Below are positions 55,787 to 64,000 of a stretch of DNA of 64,000 bases, piece after piece. This DNA comes from Lunularia cruciata (taxonomy: Eukaryota > Streptophyta > Marchantiopsida > Lunulariales > Lunulariaceae): NCBI GenBank assembly GCA_948567375.1, contig OX419756.1, forward strand, positions 47,222,552 to 47,286,551. Direction: 5' to 3'. The position numbers and the translations under genes are program-made. Within the stretch, counting starts at the first letter, position 1, and each line of letters begins with the position of its first letter. Under the pieces are notes generated by a model. It was not told where the DNA came from and ran no database searches. It worked only from the letters and a program-made list of their open reading frames with translations.

Positions 55787-56820
55787 AATCCTACAACCCT
55801 AATTAGATATCATACCTTGCAAGTGAAGTATCATACCTTGCAAGTGAAGCAAACTTGCATAGGTTGAGCCTTCAATCTCATTGGAACTAATCAAGCTCCC
55901 AATAAGTAGCTCAAAATCTCCTATTGGGATTCCTTGTTTCCCTGATCATTTCGCTCCACAATCTCCAACTGGGCAACTTGTCAAGGTCATCCATTCTTGA
56001 GTGGACATTCAACAATGCAATGCACCAATTGGCGACAATAAAAAAAACCACCATTTTCTTGCATTTTCTCTCTATCTATCGTGCTAAGTGGTCTTCATTG
56101 AATGGCATCAATCTCCATTGGTGTTGGCTCCTCAAATTGTGTGTAGTGTATTGGTGGGCTCTATAGAGGTAGAGGTCAAGACCACATTGTTGCCATCAAT
56201 GAATCAAAACGTTTGGCCAACTGCATGGCTTCTTCCAAGTGTTGTGGCTCTTGCATGGTTACCTCTTATTTGGTTCTTGCCTTCAAGCCGCTCACAAATT
56301 GATCTAGAGCTTCACCTTCCAATATATTTGTAATTTTCATGATGTTGTTTTGGAACTACGTGATGTAACTTCTTACAAAGCCAATCTGTTTCAACTCCGC
56401 AAACTTATCCCGTGCAACTTGTGTGGCAATTATAGCTTGGAACCAATTAATTATTGCACTCTTGAATTTTGCCCATGTCAAGATTGGTGGAAAAATTTTT
56501 CCTTCAGCTTGCTCCATTGGAATCTCCACCATAGCTTTGCTACTCCATCCAATTGGCTGGAAGCCAAGAGAATTTGCTCGTCTTGTAGACTAGTAGCTTC
56601 AAAATAACGTTCACAATCAAACACAAAATTCTCCACTACACCCGAAAGATTCTTGCCTTCAAATACCTTGGGTTTAGAGAATTTGATTCGATCTTCTCCT
56701 TCTTGAATTGATACTCTCTCCACCTGCACTTGTCATCAAAGATCTTGTTCATTCAACAATCAAGTAAGGTGCTCAATTTGTTGTTGCATAGCAAGGATAA
56801 CATTGGGTATTGCCGCCAAG
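55787..56820 (-). pseudogene. gag: B2 gag, decayed
   Basis: MQVERVSIQEGEDRIKFSKP, VVENFVFDCERYFEATSLQD, EQILLASSQLDGVAKLWWRF is the typical retrotransposon gag core. Zinc-knuckle region near 56005-56040 is decayed. Confidence 0.78.
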
Positions 56821-57073
56821 GTTGCTACTCTATCACACCACTCCCAACCTATCTAATTTATTAACACATAGAAACAACATGTCCATTTTTCTTCATAAGT
56901 TACAACCGAGAATACCAAGGGTAGATATGGTGATCATATGTAAAAAATCTTGTCCAAAGTGCAAGGTAATGAATTGTATGAAACAATGCTTCGGTAGTAT
57001 TTGGATGAAAAAATTCCAATGGTTTGGTGGAAGTGGATTTGGTGGTCCATAAATTCCATCCATCCCATGCCTA

Positions 57074-57084
57074 CTCTGATACCA
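57074..57084 (-). other. B2 primer-binding site
   Basis: TGGTATCAGAG on the minus strand, one base from the LTR; last base differs from B1. Confidence 0.88.
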
Positions 57085-57085
57085 A

Positions 57086-57499
57086 TGTAAAAGACCAAAT
57101 CCATGGAGAGAAATAGGAGAATTGAAACTCACATTGGGACACTTGAATGAAGGAAACTCTGAATGCCTAGCATGAGCTTCGGCTTTGGTATTTATAGGTA
57201 GCATACAAGGCCCTTGAGAAGCTTCTCAAGAAGCTTCCTTGAGCCGCTTTCTTAGAGTGCGAGCAAAGGAAGCTTCCTTCTAGAAGCTACCTACTTGGTG
57301 TGTAAGCTAAGCTAGTTAGAAGCTTCTAGAAGCTTCTAGAAGCTTCCTTCTAGAAGCTACCTGCTTGGAGTGCAAGTAAACAAGTTGAAAAGCTTCCCAA
57401 GAAGCTTCCTAGATGCTTTTGGAATATTTTAGGTTAATTTGGCTTATTCTCTACTTTGTTAGCCTTACTAATTAGATCGCTAAAGTCCATATTGTTACA
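57086..57499 (-). repeat. B2 5' LTR
   Basis: 414 bp, same ends as the B1 LTRs; TATAAATA (minus) at 57189-57196 and the longest HSE array of the three B LTRs. Confidence 0.93.
57319..57346. promoter_or_regulatory. Six-module heat-shock element in B2 LTR
   Basis: Three GAAGCTTC blocks joined by TA give six exactly phased GAA/TTC modules over 28 bp; another TTCTAGAA follows at 57348-57355. It lies about 120 bp upstream of the TATA box on the element strand. Confidence 0.65.
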
Positions 57500-57680
57500 T
57501 TGAGCCTTTCAAGTTCCTAGCTATGGTGGACAAAGGCCGACGAGCATCACTTGGATTCTCTTAGCTAGAGTGGGTGTGGCTTGACTGTAATCAATACCTA
57601 GTTGTCGGCAATTTATAGAGTGACAGATCAAGTACTAATCTGAGTTGAGTTGAGTCAAGAGTTGTAAACAATCTGATTAC
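57500..57680 (+). pseudogene. A-family 3' end
   Basis: From CAATTTATAGAGTGACA on it matches 12909-13002, including the (TGAGT)n tract and TGTAAACAATCTGATTA. The first about 110 bp (GCTATGGTGGACAAAGGCCG...) has no counterpart in A1, so A1 probably lacks it by deletion. Confidence 0.7.
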
Positions 57681-58421
57681 ATTGGAGAAATGAAGCTAGA
57701 GGGAAATTGGGTGCAGGAATTTAGAGTGTTGGTGGTATCTCCAAGAGTTGTTGATCATTGGTAGCTTGATCGGAGCTCAAGTTTTCCCTAGTGTGTAGAA
57801 GCTCGTTCAATTGATGCAGATTTGGCAATGAGATAGACAGTGTGCAGAAGCACTTGAAAATTTTCAAGCAAAGAAGAAGTAAATTTTTGAGCAATGGTTG
57901 TGATTTTGAGCTCAAGAGGTGAAGGCAAGACCAATTTGTTGTGAGTTGTGCTCATAAAGTAAAATTGAAGGTGGAGTTGGGAACCTATCCTTGTGAATTT
58001 GTGATTTGGAGAAATTCATTTTTTCAATTTGGCTTGAGTGAAGAGTTAATAGAGGATTTGGTGGTCAACCAACTTTAGGGTTTACGTCAAATTTTATATC
58101 AGGATTTTGCTAGAGTTTATGTCAGATTTTGGCCAGTTTTGGAGGAGTTTGGCCAGTTTGGAGGAGTTCTGCAGATTTGGAAGAGTTTTACTAAATTTGG
58201 AAAGGGTTTGAAGTGGCAAGAAGAAAGGCCTTATTTGGCATTAAGAGGCTTCAAGGCATAGGGCTATGAGAGGCTACAAAGGCCAGCTTGTTGGCGTGAG
58301 GCTAGCTAGTTTAGAGTAGATCTTGGTCATTGTTTGGCAAAATTTGCCCATCGAGCTAGATTGTGCACAATAGGGTTTGACTCCTAGATCTCTTGTTCCT
58401 AGACCGGTGCCCTAGCCAATT
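57681..58421 (+). other. A-family 5' leader copy
   Basis: 57834-58421 matches 1-620 with small indels; 57681-57833 extends it to the left. It follows directly on an A 3' end without a recognisable LTR. Confidence 0.75.
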
Positions 58422-58708
58422 GGTCCACCCTCACTTGTTGTTCCAGTGACTATGCCATTGTTATCTATATACTTGTAGCTTTGGCTAGGAGAGGCAGTTT
58501 GATCCCATTCTTGGTGATCCCAATAGCTTAGGACGTAGATATAAACTTCTCTTATGTCAAATGCCAAATGGTGGTAGAGTCAATCTCGTGTTGCTTTCTG
58601 AGATAGAAGGTTTTTGTTAAGATTTCTTGTGATTGGATCCCCTCCATTCTCTACTTCATGTTTGTATGAGGTGCCCTGAATTTGGAGCATTGGTGCACTC
58701 AAGTAATG
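58422..58708. other. Unassigned spacer
   Basis: No match elsewhere in the window and no recognised domain. Confidence 0.5.
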
Positions 58709-59897
58709 CCTTTGGGGAGAGAAGAATCTTGTAGTAAGAACATAAGTGCTTGAATGTATTGAGACATTGGCACTTCGTGTGATCCTTGAAGTTCCAAAGG
58801 AGCAAGACAATGCAAATAAGGGTTTTGGGAACCTGGAGTATTGAAAGTACCACAAAATAGAAAAGCCACTTGAACAATGAATTTCACAAGTTTGTTAGGA
58901 TTGCACCTTTTAAGAAGGGTAGTATGTAGTTGGTGAAATCATTAGATTGACATGACCTTCAAGGTGAAACCAACCTTTGGAGAGAAGAGATGACATGAAC
59001 CACACCTTCATGATTAATTATGAACAAATATTTCATAAAAGTGGTTTTAATTTCCCATTTCATAGTTTGCCTTAGTAGTTGATACTATCCTCTTTTGGGA
59101 GTAGTTCATGCCTAAGAGGTTTTAATAGGCAACAAAGAAGAAAATTGTGATATTGTGACACTTTTTCTTCAACTCTAGTCATCTCCAATATGTATCCTCA
59201 AGGGAAAAAATTGTTGTTTGCCATTTTACCATTAGTACATCTACATTAGCTTGTCACAACTATCATCTTCAAATTTGAACTTGGTTTCTAGACTAGATCA
59301 AACTATGAGGAATCAACATTACTTTCCTATCATATAGATGGTATAATTTTAGAGTTATACTTTAGAAAACATGTATATAGTGTTTATACTTTAGGCAACG
59401 TAGCATAGTTTAGATAGTGTGTGCACATTGCTCTATAAAGAGTATTTTGTGGTGCAAGTTCATAGGAGAGCAATCACATTAGGTGATACTTCTTCAGATG
59501 TTCTAATATTTTGTAGACCATATGACTTGCATAGCTCAAAAATCTTAGTTGTAATAGTGCAGATTTCTCACAATGATATTATTAAGGCTTAGACTTATTT
59601 ACGTTTGTGTCTTATCCTTGTATAGATTGATAGAATTATCCCATCTTTCTTGTTATCATAAGCAATTACCTCATCCATTTTATCATGTAGATATTTCCTT
59701 TGCTATGATGTAATCTCTCAATAGCATATGAACTAGAAATGGGATGAATAATATAGTAGTAGATAAAATTGATAAAACTAATATTGAAAAAAAATTTAAC
59801 AGAATTTTTGGACAAGCCAAAGATTTTTCTAATTGCCTAAATTATTAGTAGTAATTTAATTTATTTTTTATAAAGTAAAGCTAAAGAAACTCTTATT

Positions 59898-60092
59898 TTA
59901 GTAGTATTGCTCTACTTGTATGAATATTGATAGAACATGAGAAAAGATCCAAGAAGTATGAAGAGATAGATTGGAAATCACATTATGAGTACAAAAGAAA
60001 AGGGCGAGTAGAACAAGTAGACAAGCATACAATAGGATTTTGGGCATGATCATTATATCTTTGTCACATAACATCCTTAGTTCACTCAACAA
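59898..60092 (-). other. Short hydrophobic ORF in E3
   Basis: 64 residues, same reading as 28229-28423 (MPKILLYACLLVLLALFFC). See E1 and E2 copies. Confidence 0.25.
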
Positions 60093-60446
60093 TCATAAGG
60101 TTGGAAATTCTCATGAGATGATCCTTTTTTTGGTCACGTGCTATTATATTTATATCCAAATATGGCGACATTGTTGAGGTGCAAAAAGCTAGGTATCAAG
60201 TACGGGAAATATCTTCTACAAGAATGTACAAAACAGAAGTGCGGGATGAAGATGCATTGCAAGATCCTAACATCCTATGAGATATGATAGAAAATCAAGT
60301 ACATACCAATGTGTTAAGGTGTGGGATTAGTTCCTATAGGAATGTATGATAGCAAGAGACAAATAGTAATTAAGCTAGAGGTGATGCTCTGGTGATGTCA
60401 AGAAATGTATATTTAGTGTAGAGAATCTAGGAGCAAGAGTCTCTCT

Positions 60447-60740
60447 CTAGGCATTTATTATATAGTGTATGAAGGAGGAGGTGGCCGTATGTAGAGTGTT
60501 GTTAAGATAGGAGAGAAAATTCAATTTAGAGTTGGGAAGCAATACATAAGTTGATATGCGCCCTTGGGCAGGAGGTTCTTCATTCTTTGATTCATTTTTG
60601 AGTTCTTTAGTTTTCAGGAGAACCTTGAGTGGAGCATCTATTCTTGTAAGTAGAGTCTGCTGAGTAGAGTATTCATTGGTCCATGGGCTGAAGATATTGC
60701 TAGTCATGGTTGTAATAGTTAGTCTATGATTTATACTCAA
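60447..60740 (-). other. Short ORF in E3
   Basis: 97 residues; counterpart of 27614-27874, extended upstream (MSINHRLTITT). No family recognised. Confidence 0.2.
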
Positions 60741-60929
60741 TTGGTTGAGTAGTTGACATCAGTAAAGAAAATGCATTCTACCTCCAATTTTGACTGAGTT
60801 TTAGGTCCAATTTCAAGTTGTAAATGTGTGGAGAAGTGCTCCTCATTTTGCTCATCACACCATTGTTTGAATTGTAGAGTGCATCTTAGCATTGCAATTG
60901 CTGACTAAAGAGTGATTGCTCTACATAGG

Positions 60930-61678
60930 ACAAATGTAATACTCCGAGGACAAGAGAAGAGAGAAAACACAGATTGCACACTCAAACATTCGATGCCCCA
61001 AGGGAGCACCTTCTCTTTATTATATAGACAAAGAGGATCTCCTCCAAGGAAGCTCCACCATAGGATTAGGGACACAGATAGGTGACATGTCAGCAAGCTC
61101 CACCCTTGGATTACTGACTTGGATGGGTGACCTGTCTGGTCTAGGTCCTATCTGGTTGGTCAAACGAGCTTTGACCGGAGGGAATCTTTTAGGGAATCTT
61201 CTTGTAGGAATCTCAGAATCACATGAGTAAGGTACCGTTGGAAAGCTCTCGATGAGAAAAACCAGGGGGGAGGGAAGGCCAGCCTTTCCTCTATTGGGGG
61301 GGAAATCTGCACATTTTTGAGGCCTAATTCATCCGTTTAGGCCTCCGAAATTGCCTTCAAAGATTTCAGGCATATTTCGGTTCCTACTCTATTAGTAGAA
61401 GTCCCCTTTTGGTGATACCTCTTTCTGATCTGTTTAGTCCATCATGTGTAACATCCTTCCAGATGTTACCAAACCAATTCTCACCTTTAAATCATATGTC
61501 TAGCTATTGGTTCTAAGGTTCTCAAGTCTATTTCAGTTTCTGCCCTATTAGTAGAAGTACTCTTTTGGTGATACTTCTATCTGATCTATTTTGACCATCA
61601 TGTATAACATCATTCTAGATGTTACCAAACTAAATTTCACATCTAGATCATATGGCTAACCCTTGGTATTACAACAAA
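60930..61678 (-). mobile_element. Solo LTR of family D with target duplication
   Basis: LTR 60935-61673 (739 bp, TGTAATAC...TATTACA) flanked by ACAAA at 60930-60934 and 61674-61678. E2 has the uninterrupted site (TTTGTCC), so the insertion came after the E duplication. Orientation taken as D1. Solo LTRs form by recombination between an element's two LTRs. Confidence 0.92.
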
Positions 61679-61840
61679 GGGCTCATAAGGGTTATAGCCT
61701 TGTGAGCGATTTCCAAGGTTAACTGCCAAAGGTGAACCTTGTTTCTTGGTAGAGCTATGATTGCCACAAGAATCCTGATCACAATTCCTCCTTGAGCCCA
61801 ATGAAAGGCCAGTCATGCAAGGGTTGTCATGTCCTTTCAT
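61679..61840 (-). other. Short open reading in E3
   Basis: MKGHDNPCMTGLSLGSRRNC continuing to NLGNRSQGYNPYEPFV; in E2 (27226-27390) the same reading has one TAG where E3 has CAG. No family recognised. Confidence 0.2.
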
Positions 61841-64000
61841 GTTTCCCGTAGCATCCTATAGCATCCACCACAAGATTGAGCCAACCTTTAATAAACATGT
61901 CCTCCTTTCACTGACCTCACATCTTAATTGACAACTATATATACTAATATTGATAGATTCCTAGTTGTCATTCCTTCCATCTTACCCAAGAGGCATCTCT
62001 TCCTCTAAAAGGATCAGAGCAAAAAAACATGGAGAAAGAGAAAAGATAGGTCTACAAATTTTGCTAATCAAAACTAACAATCCAATCTACACTTCACTTA
62101 CAAATAAATGGAAGTAAATAATGCTAATATCAACAAAAATGTTAACAAAGCTATTGAGTAAGCAAAAGATTCAATGTACTACCTAAATTATTGTTATTTA
62201 ATGAGTTTATTTACATTTTGATCATATCAAGCAAATTCTCACTACTTATTTCTATATTACTTGTACTTACTTTAAATTTTTAAATAATGAAAATTCAAAT
62301 TATATGATCAAATATATCCTTGTTTGGATTTCTCACAAAGAGAATTAAAGTTCCAATTTTCAATTTAAAATCTTCCATTAAGATCAAATATGTTTTAATA
62401 TAAAAATAATATTCTCTTAAATTAAATCTCTTTAAGTAGAAACACCTTAAAAACCTAAAGAAAAAACAATAATTGTTTTAGTTCATATTATCTTATTAAA
62501 GGTGTAATCTAGTTTGAAGTTAACAAACATTCAAAACAAACTTCTTAAGGACAATTTTACTCTTGAGAGCTTTACTTTGATAAGAAATCTTGAATAAAAA
62601 ACTTATGGGTATATGTGATAATATTTCACCTTAATTTTACCACTTAAGGGTATATTTGATAATATTTTATCTTTATTAAAATGTTAACATAGTTAGAATC
62701 TTCTATAATTTACAATGTAAATATATTGATAATCTTCAATAATCTTGTATTAATGAGAAGAGAGATCAATGGAGAGAGATGCAAGTGGAGATGATAAAAT
62801 AAGTATAAATGAATGATTAACATTCCAAGCATATTATTTTAGGATTTTTAAGACTAGTTTTCTATGTCCATGTTTAATCTACAAGTTGCTTTGACACTTC
62901 ATGATGAAGTTAGACATGACTTTTTCTTATCATTTTATTGATAGATGATTTTGCATAGTTTATTTTTCTCTTATTCTCAAGATAGTGTATTTAAAAAAAA
63001 AGGCGTATCTTATATCTTTAGATAGCTTATGATGCATTCTTGGGATGCTTCTAATGTTTGAGGACTTCCTTTACTTTGATATTATTGTTACAAAGGATAT
63101 CTCACATGTGGATAAACTTTTACCTCTAAGAGATCCATATGTGGTTGTATATGCTATAGTCTTTTCTCTTAGTCCTTGTTAACAAACCTACCTACTTCAC
63201 ATAATTTGACTTTTACTTATCTGCTTATTATGCTTGAGAAGATTTTATAAGAAGATCATGGGTGTATTTGATGACATCATTAGATTGGGATTTTTGAGTC
63301 ATGATAAGGGACTTGGCTTGTAAATAATATCAGTGCAAATTTACTTTTTATGGAAGAGATGGCACATGTAGAATTTCTAGGGAGTTTTTTAATCTTGCAC
63401 CTTTAATTTTGTCTTATTTTGTGGTTGTTAATAGGCTAGTCCTTTAAGATATATGTGATGGAGATGGAAGATGGTTCCTTTCATCTCTAAGTACTATTTC
63501 GGTAAATAAGAGAAAGTTATCATCTAAGGCACAAGATGATCTTGCATTTCTTTACCCCTTAATCTTCCAATAATTGAACTATAGGTTTGTAATATTCCTT
63601 GATAGACCAATAATTTTAACAAGCTCTACACTTTTCTTTTATTGACCTATTCATTCCTTGTAGTATTTAATTAGATATCTTGGCTCATGCTTTGACAAGG
63701 TATATGCTCTTGGATCCTAGCTTGACCACATTATAGCATCCTGACTCATACCAACTAAAAATATACCTACACATGATGCCATAAAAGATGTAATTTTTGT
63801 AATGTCATGAGAGAGTAGCTAATTGTATTAGAAGGAGCATTAGTATGTATTGCAAAAAATGAAGGCTAAGGTAAAATTGTTATTTTCTTAGGTGATTAGG
63901 TTATGATAGCAGATATTATTAGTTATGGATCTCATATACAATGTAGTTTTGAATAAAATATTACTCATCCTCTTGGATGGGTGGCAAGTAGAAACATTGC

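Larger units (their letters stand above)
53633..57499 (-). mobile_element. Truncated chromovirus B2
   Basis: 5' LTR, primer site, gag, protease, RT and RNase H like B1; integrase, chromodomain and 3' LTR are missing at the C2 junction. On the right it abuts A-family 3' sequence. Confidence 0.9.
58709..64000 (-). repeat. Repeat E3, right arm of the large inverted repeat
   Basis: Reverse complement of E2 (25076-29612) apart from the 744-bp solo LTR. It continues past the window end, whose last bases pair with 25076. Confidence 0.9.

Overview
This looks like intergenic DNA from a large, repeat-rich land-plant genome, possibly a gymnosperm; that is inference from content. It is AT-rich and has nested Ty3/gypsy LTR retrotransposons, tRNA-iMet-type primer sites, chromodomain integrases, a PIF/Harbinger transposon and decay dominated by C-to-T changes. 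No rRNA, tRNA, CRISPR or bacterial-type operon was seen. Only one sequence, a proline-rich secreted protein (14187-14699, minus), looks like a possible host gene.

Layout. 1-13002: Ty3/gypsy copy A1 (plus), split at 4664/10318 by the complete chromovirus B1 (4665-10317, minus; 426-bp LTRs, TAGTT duplication). 13003-17254: AT-rich DNA with the proline-rich ORF. 17255-18455: short copy E1 of a non-coding repeat. 18616-23572: decayed PIF/Harbinger element. About 25076-29612: E2, the left arm of a large inverted repeat. 29857-37646: nearly complete Ty3/gypsy C1 (minus, young). 37809-42040: truncated chromovirus D1 (minus). 42041-42727: lone C LTR. 42728-47030: second A copy (A2). 47031-53632: mosaic C2 (minus). 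53633-57499: truncated B2 (minus). 57500-58421: A-family 3' end joined to an A-family leader. 58709-64000: E3, the right arm of the inverted repeat, carrying a solo D LTR.

The standout is family A. Between protease and reverse transcriptase, both A1 and A2 carry a decayed cytosine-5 DNA methyltransferase domain with recognisable motifs I, IV (PCQ), VI (ENI), VIII, a late ERERVMGF block and a motif X-like GQAMD block, in canonical order. This retrotransposon family therefore encoded its own DNA methyltransferase. Both copies have premature stops and damaged catalytic sites, some shared, so the copies here are relics.

Second, the LTRs of family B contain arrays of perfect heat-shock elements (alternating GAA and TTC modules) just upstream of a TATA box on the element's own strand, the arrangement expected of a heat-inducible retrotransposon. 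Third, C1 has an extra zinc-knuckle ORF between its 5' LTR and gag, and C2 has replaced that ORF with a duplicated protease block, a sign of template switching or ectopic recombination.
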